Positions 1-7,608 of a stretch of DNA of 64,000 bases are shown here, piece after piece; the stretch's first letter is position 1, and each line of letters begins with the position of its first letter. Under the pieces are notes generated by a model. The model worked only from the letters and a program-made list of their open reading frames with translations. It was not told the origin of the DNA and made no database searches. The position numbers and the translations under genes are program-made. Source of the DNA: an uncultured Aquimarina sp. (GTDB lineage Bacteria; Bacteroidota; Bacteroidia; Flavobacteriales; Flavobacteriaceae). The stretch spans positions 248,001-312,000 of the forward strand of contig CANMSO010000005.1 in NCBI GenBank assembly GCA_947500545.1, read 5' to 3'.

Positions 1-460
1 AACTAGCTTGTAACCAATCTGAAAAAGCTACTGCTCCATTAGGTAAAATATCATAGTAATAAGTTATTACTGCCTGCTTTTCTTCAGTGCTAACTAAATA
101 CCTGGGAGTAAGTAGAATCAACATCGTTGCAAACGGCAAAATATGTATGATATCTCTTTTTTTTAGCGCAAAAGATGATTCCCCATAACTCTTTACGAAC
201 AAATAAAAGCTTGGCCCCACCAAAAACAATAGTGGATATCCAATTCCTAGTAGATGTGGCCATACCTTGATAAGTTGAGTTGTAAACAAAAGATAGGTAA
301 ACAAATGTTGTATTAAACCAAAAAGTGCAATCACCAAAAAGAATCTGGATAGTTTTAATGATGTACTTTTTAAAACAACCAAAATAACAAAACACCCAAC
401 CAGAATAACTCCTCCTAATAAAAAAGTAATGATAAAGGCAAAAGACTCGATACTGTTCAT
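1..460 (-). CDS. AraC-type regulator, membrane N-terminal part (runs off the left edge)
   Basis: An open frame runs without a stop from an ATG at 460 on the minus strand to the window edge (153 codons). It is strongly hydrophobic: several membrane segments are followed by a Pro-rich turn (GIGYPLLFLVGPSFYLFVKS) and a second motif (HILPFATMLIL). This layout is typical of Bacteroidota AraC family regulators that carry about seven membrane helices before a C-terminal helix-turn-helix, but the DNA-binding part would lie outside the window, so the family call is an inference. A 101-residue frame at 90-395 on the same strand is only a shadow of it. Confidence 0.6.
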   Translation of the reverse strand, partial: MNSIESFAFIITFLLGGVILVGCFVILVVLKSTSLKLSRFFLVIALFGLIQHLFTYLLFTTQLIKVWPHLLGIGYPLLFLVGPSFYLFVKSYGESSFALKKRDIIHILPFATMLILLTPRYLVSTEEKQAVITYYYDILPNGAVAFSDWLQAS

Positions 461-607
461 ATGATAAAAATAGTGCTACTTAATTAAATGGAAAAGCATC
501 TCCTACCCCAATATGTTACAAAAAGGTTTCAATTAATTAAGAGCTCCCTATTTAGCGGTAATCCGGGGGATTTCTTGGGTACTTTTATATCACAAAAATG
601 AACAATT

Positions 608-1183
608 ATGATACGTAAAATTTTAAAAGGACTGGCACTTTTTCTAGTAATCGACATTGTCATATTACTGATATACGGGTTTGTGCAATACCCAAAAGCC
701 AAAGGCGAGCAGCATTTCATCGCAGAACGAATTATTCATGCATCTAATGAGCAAGTATGGGAAATAATTTCAGATGTAGGTAATTATCACGAAGTAACTG
801 CTCCTAATATTCATCATGTCGAAATTGTAGCGGGACAAGGATTAGGAATGAAGCGTGTTTGTAGCGCTCCTGATGGCACAAGTTGGGAAGAAACTTGCAC
901 TGTATGGAACCCCGGTAAAGAGTTTCAGTTTGTTGTAAACACCAAAAAGAAAGACTATCCTTTTCCGTTGAAGTCTTTATCTGGTTCTTGGAAAATAGAA
1001 CAAGTAGGTCCAATGCAAACACGTCTTTTACTAGACTTTGCTTATGAGTTTAAAAGTCCATTTTTGAGTGGATATTTCCTTTCTATGGGCATGAAGCAAG
1101 CCAAACAAGACACCGAATTTTTATTAGATAATTGGCAACGGCTAGCTGAGAACAAAAAACAACTTTCAAAAATAACATTATGA
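608..1183 (+). CDS. SRPBCC family protein with N-terminal membrane anchor
   Basis: 191 residues. One hydrophobic helix (about residues 6-26) is followed by a START/polyketide-cyclase-like SRPBCC fold. The typical strand-helix opening (ERIIHASNEQVWEIISDVGN) is at about 39-58, and a conserved loop with RVCSAPDG lies near 90. SRPBCC proteins bind hydrophobic ligands in a deep pocket; no ligand can be named here. The anchor suggests it works at the inner membrane. Its stop overlaps the start of the next gene (ATGA at 1180), so the two are co-translated. The loop resembles the secreted SRPBCC protein at 12188. Confidence 0.75.
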   Translation: MIRKILKGLALFLVIDIVILLIYGFVQYPKAKGEQHFIAERIIHASNEQVWEIISDVGNYHEVTAPNIHHVEIVAGQGLGMKRVCSAPDGTSWEETCTVWNPGKEFQFVVNTKKKDYPFPLKSLSGSWKIEQVGPMQTRLLLDFAYEFKSPFLSGYFLSMGMKQAKQDTEFLLDNWQRLAENKKQLSKITL

Positions 1184-2049
1184 AAACATATATAGTAATG
1201 ATCCTATTTTTTTGCATTACAAATATTACCATGTCGCAACAAAAGATCCCTGATTGGTTTATTAAAAATATGGAAGAATCAATCGGCACTTGGATTACTG
1301 ATAACTCAAAATACCAAAACGAGAACGAACCCTTTGATCACTACGGTATGGATTGGGAATGGGGAATAGGAAAACAAAGTATCACTGGCAGGCTTTATGG
1401 ATTAATTAATGGTCAGAAACAGGGCATATTCTGGGAGTTTCGACAATACTGGGATTTTACTAAAAACACAGGAATTGTAGCCCAGTATGGTGGTGATGGT
1501 ACTGTTGGTATCGGTCCTATGGAAGTAAAGCAAGGCAATCAAACTGAATTAACACAAGAATTTGTAAGTCCAAACGGCGCTAAAAACATACATGGGCATA
1601 AATCTACACTTAAGGAAGGTGTCCTCACCACTACTTCATATGATATTTCTAAAGATGGAAAATGGGAAAAAAGAAGATCCTATGTTTGGAACATTGACAA
1701 GCAAATAAAAAACACAAGTCTAGGAGCTTTTTCAATGTCATTGGCGGTAAAAGACATTAAAGCTTCTAAAAGTTTCTATGAAAAATTAGGTTTTGAAATG
1801 GTTGATGGTAACTTGGATCAAAAATGGGCTATTTTAAGAAATGGAAAATCCAAAATTGGGTTATTTCAAGGAATGTTCCCAAGTAACACATTAACTTTTA
1901 ATCCTAAAAACGCAAGAAATATTGGTAAAGAAGCAAAGGCAAAAGGAATAACAATCACTATGGTTAATGGATTAGATAAAAAAGAAGGAGCCGCATCTTT
2001 CATGATTACTGATCCAGACGGAAATCCAATTTTGATAGATCAGCATTAA
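1180..2049 (+). CDS. Exported protein with C-terminal VOC (glyoxalase-like) domain
   Basis: 289 residues with a Sec-type signal peptide (about 1-19, cleavage after a Ser-Gln-rich end). The middle (about 25-170) resembles the small lipocalin/DUF1579-like proteins that open with a Trp-rich stretch (IGTWITDNSKY, DWEWGIGKQSITGRLYG). Residues about 182-289 form a vicinal oxygen chelate half-domain (SLAVKDIKASKSFYEKLGFE ... DPDGNPILIDQ). VOC domains bind a divalent metal for isomerase, dioxygenase or resistance chemistry. The pairing of these two parts on an exported protein is uncommon. It is translationally coupled to the SRPBCC gene upstream, suggesting handling of one small molecule. Confidence 0.65.
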   Translation: MKTYIVMILFFCITNITMSQQKIPDWFIKNMEESIGTWITDNSKYQNENEPFDHYGMDWEWGIGKQSITGRLYGLINGQKQGIFWEFRQYWDFTKNTGIVAQYGGDGTVGIGPMEVKQGNQTELTQEFVSPNGAKNIHGHKSTLKEGVLTTTSYDISKDGKWEKRRSYVWNIDKQIKNTSLGAFSMSLAVKDIKASKSFYEKLGFEMVDGNLDQKWAILRNGKSKIGLFQGMFPSNTLTFNPKNARNIGKEAKAKGITITMVNGLDKKEGAASFMITDPDGNPILIDQH

Positions 2050-2174
2050 GCTTTTTATCTGCTTTTGTTATGAAATAGTTAGCATATAGATTAGGTAACT
2101 TTGGATTGAAAAATTTATCTTTAGGAGCAAGTATTTACGATTACAACCGACTCTTAAAAATAAATGATTCTATA

Positions 2175-3389
2175 ATGAGCCTATCCAAAGTTACTTTTAC
2201 CAATGCAGAAGGTCAAACCCTATCTGGTCGATTAGAACTTCCTGCCGATCAACATCCGCATAATTTTGCGCTATTCGCACATTGTTTTACCTGCAATAAA
2301 AATCTTGGAGCCGTACGAAATATAAGTAGAGGACTTACCTCTCAAGGTTTTGGAGTGCTTCGGTTTGATTTTACAGGATTAGGAGAAAGTGAAGGAGATT
2401 TTGCAGATACTAACTTTTCTGGTAATGTAGAAGATCTTGTTGCGGCGGCTGATTTTTTAGCCAAAGAATTTAAGGCCCCTTCTCTACTTGTAGGGCATTC
2501 ACTAGGTGGTGCAGCAGCCATATTTGCCGCTGCCCAAATTGATTCTATACAAGCAGTAGCCACAATAGGAGCGCCCTCTAACCCTAAACATGTAAAGCAT
2601 TTACTAAAAAGTGGATTAGAAGAGATTGAGGCTAGCGGAAAAGCGGTAGTAAACCTTAGCGGAAGGGATTTTACCATAAAAAAACAATTTCTGGATGATC
2701 TGGACACCAAATCACTACCAGAAGTTGCAAAAAATCTAAACAAAGCACTATTAGTAATGCATTCTCCCCAGGATACTACAGTAGGGATTAAAAATGCAGA
2801 AGAAATTTATCATGCCGCCAAACATCCTAAAAGTTTTGTTACTCTAGAAGGTGCTGATCACTTGTTAATGCGAAAAGAAGACTCAGTCTATGCGGGTAAA
2901 GTTATTGCCGGTTGGTCATCGAGATATGTTAACATCCCCGAAACTCCAAAAATCAGTAGTCAACACCATGTGGTTGCTAGTCTGGGAGATGCCGAAGGGT
3001 TTACTACCCAAATGAAAGTAGGTAATCATTATATGGTAGCAGATGAACCAGAAAGTGTTGGAGGCAATGATTTTGGTCCTACACCTTATGAATTGGTCTC
3101 TGCGGGATTATCGGCATGTACAGCAATGACGATCAAAATGTATGTGGCCAGAAAAGGCTGGGATCTACAAAATATAGAAGTGCATACGAGTTATGATAAA
3201 AAGCATATGGTCGATTGCGAAAATTGCGAAGATCCAACAGCAAAAATTGACACCTTTGAAAGAGAGATCAAGCTAGAAGGTAATCTTGATGAAAAACAAA
3301 TCACTAGAATATTGCAAATAGCAGACAAATGTCCTGTGCATAAAACACTGCACAGCGAGACACAGGTAATTACAAAGTTGATTAAGTAG
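2175..3389 (+). CDS. Bifunctional alpha/beta hydrolase / OsmC family protein
   Basis: 404 residues from the ATG at 2175; a TTG at 2106 would add 23 residues with no recognisable content. Residues 1-255 are an alpha/beta hydrolase: nucleophile elbow GHSLGG with Ser109, an Asp in the LLVMHSPQDT strand and a late His (GADHLL). Residues about 270-404 are an OsmC/Ohr domain with its two expected cysteines (LSACTAMT and DKCPVHKTL). OsmC domains reduce organic hydroperoxides. This fusion is a recognised architecture in Bacteroidota and Proteobacteria. It is the last backbone gene before the cassette array. Confidence 0.9.
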   Translation: MSLSKVTFTNAEGQTLSGRLELPADQHPHNFALFAHCFTCNKNLGAVRNISRGLTSQGFGVLRFDFTGLGESEGDFADTNFSGNVEDLVAAADFLAKEFKAPSLLVGHSLGGAAAIFAAAQIDSIQAVATIGAPSNPKHVKHLLKSGLEEIEASGKAVVNLSGRDFTIKKQFLDDLDTKSLPEVAKNLNKALLVMHSPQDTTVGIKNAEEIYHAAKHPKSFVTLEGADHLLMRKEDSVYAGKVIAGWSSRYVNIPETPKISSQHHVVASLGDAEGFTTQMKVGNHYMVADEPESVGGNDFGPTPYELVSAGLSACTAMTIKMYVARKGWDLQNIEVHTSYDKKHMVDCENCEDPTAKIDTFEREIKLEGNLDEKQITRILQIADKCPVHKTLHSETQVITKLIK

Positions 3390-3566
3390 AATTATAAATC
3401 AATTACATTTACAAACGTTTATAAATAAGTACAAATGGGTATATGTATACTAGTAGATATATTCAGTTGTTAGCAACAAGCGTATGATATTTCAAGTAAT
3501 TTTAAACTGTTAATATCTTGTTACTTATTTTGTCTATAAATTCAATTTTTACTTAATCAAATCAGT

Positions 3567-3574
3567 TAAATTTG
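3567..3574 (+). promoter_or_regulatory. Possible Bacteroidetes -7 element
   Basis: TAAATTTG fits the TAnnTTTG -7 consensus of Bacteroidota promoters and lies 29 bp before the toxin start at 3604. No TTTG sits at the right distance upstream (the nearest, at 3529, is 34 bp away), so this is a weak call. Confidence 0.3.
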
Positions 3575-3603
3575 TGTAAAAAATAAACCTACAGGTTGAT
3601 TTA

Positions 3604-4158
3604 ATGAAAATAATTAATACATTTGCAATAGTTGAAGACAGTTTATATTCAGTCCAATATGATACTGAAGAGTTAAATGAGTTTGTAAAATGTTTTGAAT
3701 TATGGAACGACCCAATCTATTTAAGAGAGTTTTTTGAAGAACACAAGGAAGATTTAAACGATGAGTTTTGGAATGGCATAACAATTGAAGAAGCTATTAT
3801 TAAAACCAGAGAAGACGCTAGACTTTTCGAAGAAGAGTTATTGTACATAGCAGAAACCGGAAAAACTGAAAGACTTGAAACATTATCCACATTATTTGAA
3901 CCTCTATCAAAAGGGGTTATTGAAAAAAACCTTGAAAAAGATAAAGCCAAAGGAATGAAAAGATCTAGTTGGCTTCGTATTTATGCAATAAGGATTGAAG
4001 CTAACCTATTTGTTGTTTGTGGAGGGGCTATTAAACTTACCCAAACAATGAACCAAAGATCCTATTTAATTTTAGAATTAGACAAACTAGAATTCACTCG
4101 TAATTTCTTACAAGATGAAGAAGAAGGTGAAAATTTGGAGTTCTTTGAATTAAATTAA
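3604..4158 (+). CDS. Toxin-like protein of a toxin-antitoxin-chaperone module (HigB/Gp49-like)
   Basis: 184 residues, acidic and helical at both ends. The segment at about 121-168 (SSWLRIYAIRIEAN, GGAIKLTQTMNQR) resembles the core of HigB/Gp49-like RelE-superfamily toxins, where a basic strand-turn-strand cleaves mRNA on the ribosome. Bacteroidota homologues with the GGAIKLT motif are regularly followed by a gene like the next one. It opens a three-gene cassette, 18 bp before the antitoxin-like gene. The toxin call is an inference from that weak core similarity and gene order; the catalytic residues cannot be assigned by eye. Confidence 0.55.
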   Translation: MKIINTFAIVEDSLYSVQYDTEELNEFVKCFELWNDPIYLREFFEEHKEDLNDEFWNGITIEEAIIKTREDARLFEEELLYIAETGKTERLETLSTLFEPLSKGVIEKNLEKDKAKGMKRSSWLRIYAIRIEANLFVVCGGAIKLTQTMNQRSYLILELDKLEFTRNFLQDEEEGENLEFFELN

Positions 4159-4176
4159 ACTACCTAACAAATACCT

Positions 4177-4653
4177 ATGAGTATTAACAACATAAAAAAC
4201 AGACTTAAAAAAACTTCAAAACAAGATAATACTTGGATTGAAAGAGCAAAATATCGTAAAGAAAATAGAGCTTGGCTTGATATTTCTTTTGCTATTGCTG
4301 TAAAAGTAATGTCTGCACTTAAAGAAAATAAAACCGAAAATATTTTTCCAAAAACACAAAAAGAGTTAGCAGAAGCAATGATTTGCTCACCACAATATGT
4401 TAATAAACTATTGAAAGGAGCTGAAAACTTGCAACTAGAGACTATTGTGAAAATTGAGGAAATACTGAATATTCGCTTAATTGAAGTTCCTGAATTTCAA
4501 ACTACAATTAAAGTTGAAATTGAAAAATATATATCTTATAATAAACCTGAGGAGTTAGTAAACATCGATTTAAACCCTTCGAATTATGAAGCTTTACTAG
4601 GCTCCTATTTTTATGAAACCGAACCTGATTCTGGTCTTAAATTAGTAGCTTAA
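4177..4653 (+). CDS. XRE-type helix-turn-helix antitoxin-like protein
   Basis: 158 residues. A helix-turn-helix of the HigA/XRE type lies at about 67-101 (TQKELAEAMICSPQYVNKLL), preceded by a conserved helical region (WIERAKYRKENRAWLDISFA). The C-terminal third, about 105-158, has no HTH character. In TAC systems this is where the chaperone-addiction segment lies. The expected role is to bind and neutralise the upstream toxin and repress the operon. The stop codon is followed one base later by the ATG of the SecB-like gene, so the two are coupled. Confidence 0.75.
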   Translation: MSINNIKNRLKKTSKQDNTWIERAKYRKENRAWLDISFAIAVKVMSALKENKTENIFPKTQKELAEAMICSPQYVNKLLKGAENLQLETIVKIEEILNIRLIEVPEFQTTIKVEIEKYISYNKPEELVNIDLNPSNYEALLGSYFYETEPDSGLKLVA

Positions 4654-4654
4654 A

Positions 4655-5104
4655 ATGGCTGAAAAGAAAAATAAAATTGGTTTTACGCTAAAAAAAATCA
4701 CAACCGAACAATTTGCTATTATTGAATCGTCATATAAAGAAGGTTCAACTATAAACTTAGATGCGGGTTTAAAATTTGGAATTAATTTTGATAACAATAT
4801 CATTTCAGTACGTTTTTCGACAAGTCTTATTCAGGAAAATTCACCATTTCTGATTCTAGAGATCGGTTGTCATTTCAACATTATAAAAGAGGCTTGGGAA
4901 AGTTTTTATAATGACTCAAAAACTAACTTAATTGTACCAAAAGGATTTATAGGTCATTTAGTTATGCTAACAATAGGAACGACAAGAGGTGTTCTACATA
5001 GCAAAACTGAGAATACACCGTTCAACGATTTTTTACTTCCTACACTAAATGTTAATGAATTAGTAAAAGAAGATGTGGCTTTCAAAGTTGAAAGTGCAAA
5101 ATAA
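4655..5104 (+). CDS. SecB-like chaperone of a TAC module
   Basis: 149 residues. The pattern matches SecB-fold proteins of Bacteroidota: beta strands with FGINFDNNIISVRFS and LILEIGCHFNI. These are followed by a helix and the strongly conserved end LTIGTTRGVLHSKTENTPFN and LPTLNVNELV (about 107-140). General SecB binds unfolded secretory proteins. In toxin-antitoxin-chaperone systems a dedicated SecB-like protein folds the antitoxin and makes toxin control depend on the state of the export machinery. Position directly after the HTH gene in one cassette supports the TAC reading; I am confident of the fold and less so of the partner. Confidence 0.75.
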   Translation: MAEKKNKIGFTLKKITTEQFAIIESSYKEGSTINLDAGLKFGINFDNNIISVRFSTSLIQENSPFLILEIGCHFNIIKEAWESFYNDSKTNLIVPKGFIGHLVMLTIGTTRGVLHSKTENTPFNDFLLPTLNVNELVKEDVAFKVESAK

Positions 5105-5129
5105 CATCACTTGCTTTAATTAAAAGCCA

Positions 5130-5334
5130 GTTGCTAACATTATATATGAAATCAGAGCAAAAGTTCAGTGCTAGATCGAAAGGTCATTTCCTTTTTGCAG
5201 TGGCGCTAGATTTTTATAAATTAAACAAGAAATAAAAATGCGCACCTGCCTACCTGACGGATGGCAGGCAGGGATAAATCGATTGGTTTAGGCTTACTTG
5301 CCTTGCTCCGATTCATATATTTGGCGTTAGGTGC
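5130..5334 (+). repeat. attC-like site 1 (group I, 205 bp)
   Basis: Starts GTTGCTAAC, the perfect reverse complement of the cassette start at 3469, and ends GTTAGGTGC. The outer arms AACATTATATATGAAATC and GATTCATATATTTGGCGTT, plus GAGCAAA / TTTGCTC, pair with bulges. A 28-bp palindrome (5245-5272, CCTGCC...GGCAGG) is nested in the loop. It is almost the same sequence as the site at 6534-6737. Confidence 0.75.
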
Positions 5335-5736
5335 AATTGTCCCATTTTGATCTGACAATTTTTTCGGAGGGATACGCTGGGATTACGGAGTTTTATTCTG
5401 ATAGGCAGTACGGACAAATGCTTTGCGAAAAGGAATTGCCCAAGTATTTTGCGATGGTATCGTGGAGAGTTACACTATCCAAACGTTAGCACGTTATAAA
5501 ATACTTGATCAAGGTCGCGAAAATTTTTTACAAAGTCAAATTTGAAGCGGAATTGCGGAATGTTTATCAGAATGGAAAACGGAGTATTAAGTTCCCTGCA
5601 CCAACAGATTATAGACTGATCTATAAATCCATAGGTTTGGGTAGCTCCGAAAAAGTTGGGAGTTTTTTTGCCTGCCAAAATAGAACAACTGAGATTTTAT
5701 TTTTTAATTTTACGATAAATTAATCAAAAAAGAAAA
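5335..5736. other. Cassette body with no recognisable gene
   Basis: This unit starts GTTAGGTGC (5326) and ends GCACATAAC (5737), an 8 of 9 match, so it behaves as a cassette. An internal AACGTTAGCACG at 5482 looks like an old attC right end, so two worn cassettes may have fused here. The only frame of note, 5505-5723 on the + strand (72 residues, TTG start), resembles nothing I know. Confidence 0.4.
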
Positions 5737-5847
5737 GCACATAACATTATGTAAGATTGCATTGATCAAATAGTTTGTCTTCGCTAACGCTGCGCAAACG
5801 ATTTAATCAACGACGCTACCGCTCATCTTACACTTATTGTTGTGAGC
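5737..5847 (+). repeat. attC-like site 2 (111 bp)
   Basis: Opens GCACATAAC and closes GTTGTGAGC. The arms ATTATGTAAGAT and ATCTTACACTTATTG pair. An inner hairpin (CAAATAGTTTG / CAAACGATTTA type) has a GC-rich tip. The right end matches the left end of the next element in perfect complement. Confidence 0.65.
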
Positions 5848-5870
5848 AATACCTATAAACTAAAGCGATA

Positions 5871-6524
5871 TTGAAAGAAAAACTAATACAAAAAGCAATA
5901 ACTGAAATTGAAAAACCAACTTTTGGAACTACAGAGCAGTATTTGGAAGTTCATTCTGTTGAATTAGAAAATGGGAAACCAAAAGTAGAACGTGTAGACT
6001 TTGAATCATTTGAAAAAGTAAATGCTGTTTATTTTCCGATCGCAGAAGAGCCATTTTTTTTAGTTGTTTATTTTTCAAAAGAAAATGATGAAATTGTTTC
6101 TGTAGATACTGAAAATGGAAATCGCATATATTTATCTGCAACCTCTGACAAACTCACTTTTGATGAGTTATCCGAATTGACTGAGTTAAATCCATTGACA
6201 GGTTGGAGTATAGGTGATTTAAGGGCAAATGGAAAAAGTAAATATAATTTCAGTGAAATTTCATTTGAGCCAATTAAAAGCAATGCTTATGAATTAGAAT
6301 CAAAATTAAGAATGCTACTAACTGAATTGGAAAAAGATACTGATGGCATCAAAAAACTTATTGCAAAATCTAATGTCATAATTTCTATTTTCAGCCAACA
6401 ATATATTTGTGGAAACAAAGGAATTCATTTTGACACCAAAATGATTAGGCGAATGAATAGTTTAAATTTAGGGGTTGACATTGACCAATCTGATTACGGA
6501 AATGAATTAAAATCTGTACTCTAA
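5871..6524 (+). CDS. DUF4279-like protein
   Basis: 217 residues from a TTG start 24 bp after the cassette core; no in-frame ATG would preserve the N-terminus. Residues about 115-210 resemble DUF4279, a small alpha/beta domain common among putative immunity or defence-associated proteins. It begins near TGWSIGDLRANGKSKY and ends with the alternating stretch FDTKMIRRMNSLNLGVDIDQ, where the Leu/Asp pattern is typical. The N-terminal half, Glu-rich and with WD-free beta strands, is not recognised. It is alone in its cassette, so any partner is elsewhere. Function unknown. Confidence 0.5.
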   Translation: MKEKLIQKAITEIEKPTFGTTEQYLEVHSVELENGKPKVERVDFESFEKVNAVYFPIAEEPFFLVVYFSKENDEIVSVDTENGNRIYLSATSDKLTFDELSELTELNPLTGWSIGDLRANGKSKYNFSEISFEPIKSNAYELESKLRMLLTELEKDTDGIKKLIAKSNVIISIFSQQYICGNKGIHFDTKMIRRMNSLNLGVDIDQSDYGNELKSVL

Positions 6525-6533
6525 AAAAAGTAC

Positions 6534-6737
6534 TGCTCACAACATTATATATAAAATCAGAGCAAAGTTTGGTGCCAATCGAAAGGTCTTTTCCTTTTTG
6601 CAATGGCGCTAGATTTTTATAAATTGAACAAGAAATAAAAATGCGCACCTGCCTACCTGACGGATGGCAGGCAGGGATAAATCGATTGGTTTAGGCTTAC
6701 TTGCCTTGCTCCGATTCATATATTTGGCGTTAGCTGT
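6534..6737 (+). repeat. attC-like site 3 (group I, 204 bp)
   Basis: Opens GCTCACAAC, perfectly complementary to the cassette start at 5839, and closes GTTAGCTGT. The interior is nearly identical to site 1, including the nested 28-bp palindrome (6648-6675), differing by scattered substitutions and one small indel. Confidence 0.75.
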
Positions 6738-6745
6738 AATAATAA

Positions 6746-7528
6746 ATGAAAACTTGTCCTCTTTGCCATAATAATCCAGCTGATAAAAAGAACTCACATA
6801 TTATTCCTAAATTTTTAGGGAAACCACTATTTGAGAGAACTAAACATAGGCATTCTTTGCAAGTAGATAAAAAAGGAAAAACTAAAAAAATTCAAGATAT
6901 ACCTAAAGAAGACTTTTTAATCTGTGAAATTTGTGAAAAACGATTTGAAGTTCTTGAAACATATTTCTCAAAAAAACTAATTGGACTAAGGGATTATAAT
7001 AATCGTAAAGACAAATTTGAAATTTTAAAAATAGGATCAAATAATATCTTAAAATGTTTAGACTTAGATCCATTTCTTTTCAAACTTTTTTACTATTCGA
7101 TGATCTGGAGACTTTCAATCACATCCCATTCTATTTTTAATAACTTTCAACTACCAAGTGAAATAGAATTAGAAATTGGAACATTTTTGAACGACAATCT
7201 ATTTGAAAAACATCAAGAATTACTGCAAAATTTCAAATCAATTAAAAACTATCCGGAATTTCATCTAATAGCATATAAACCGGAAGCTGGAAATAAAGAT
7301 TTTAGTGGAATTCTAACTGCTTTTCAGATGTCGGATGACCATTACGGAATTTTTATGAGTGATATGATTTTATTTTTTTACTTAAATAATAATAAAATTG
7401 ATCACCTTTTAGAATTAATTTCAAATAAGGGAAAGGGCAATGTGAAATTTATAATCGCTAATTCAATTCAATGGAGAGATATTAGTTCTGCTGTAGTCCA
7501 CCATCGTTTATTAAATAAAAACAGCTGA
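6746..7528 (+). CDS. Zinc-binding HNH-like protein
   Basis: 260 residues. The N-terminus has two Cys pairs, CPLC (4-7) and CEIC (about 58-61), around the motif NSHIIPKFLGK (about 17-27). This is the layout of a family of uncharacterised HNH-endonuclease-like proteins, often found in defence loci, in which a beta-beta-alpha metal finger is built from Cys pairs plus a His. The rest is helical and carries no signature I recognise. The gene starts 17 bp after the cassette core, and its stop lies inside the opening arm of the next attC-like site. Nuclease activity is inferred only from the motif. Confidence 0.5.
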   Translation: MKTCPLCHNNPADKKNSHIIPKFLGKPLFERTKHRHSLQVDKKGKTKKIQDIPKEDFLICEICEKRFEVLETYFSKKLIGLRDYNNRKDKFEILKIGSNNILKCLDLDPFLFKLFYYSMIWRLSITSHSIFNNFQLPSEIELEIGTFLNDNLFEKHQELLQNFKSIKNYPEFHLIAYKPEAGNKDFSGILTAFQMSDDHYGIFMSDMILFFYLNNNKIDHLLELISNKGKGNVKFIIANSIQWRDISSAVVHHRLLNKNS

Positions 7529-7592
7529 CAATTTGTATATTGCATATGCTCCCTTCGGGAAGAAAACGTAACATATAAGAGACCTTAGCTGT
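7521..7592 (+). repeat. attC-like site 4 (short, altered core)
   Basis: 72 bp, opening ACAGCTGAC and closing CTTAGCTGT, where GTT would be expected. The unit it closes starts GTTAGCTGT (8 of 9 complementary). The inner hairpin is CTCCCTTCGGGAAG. The altered core base may make the site inactive. Confidence 0.5.
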
Positions 7593-7608
7593 AATTAAAC
7601 AAGACAAA

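Noticed and set aside
2342..2743. 133-residue frame on the minus strand
   Set aside because: Antisense to the alpha/beta hydrolase-OsmC gene; composition is that of a reverse-strand shadow.
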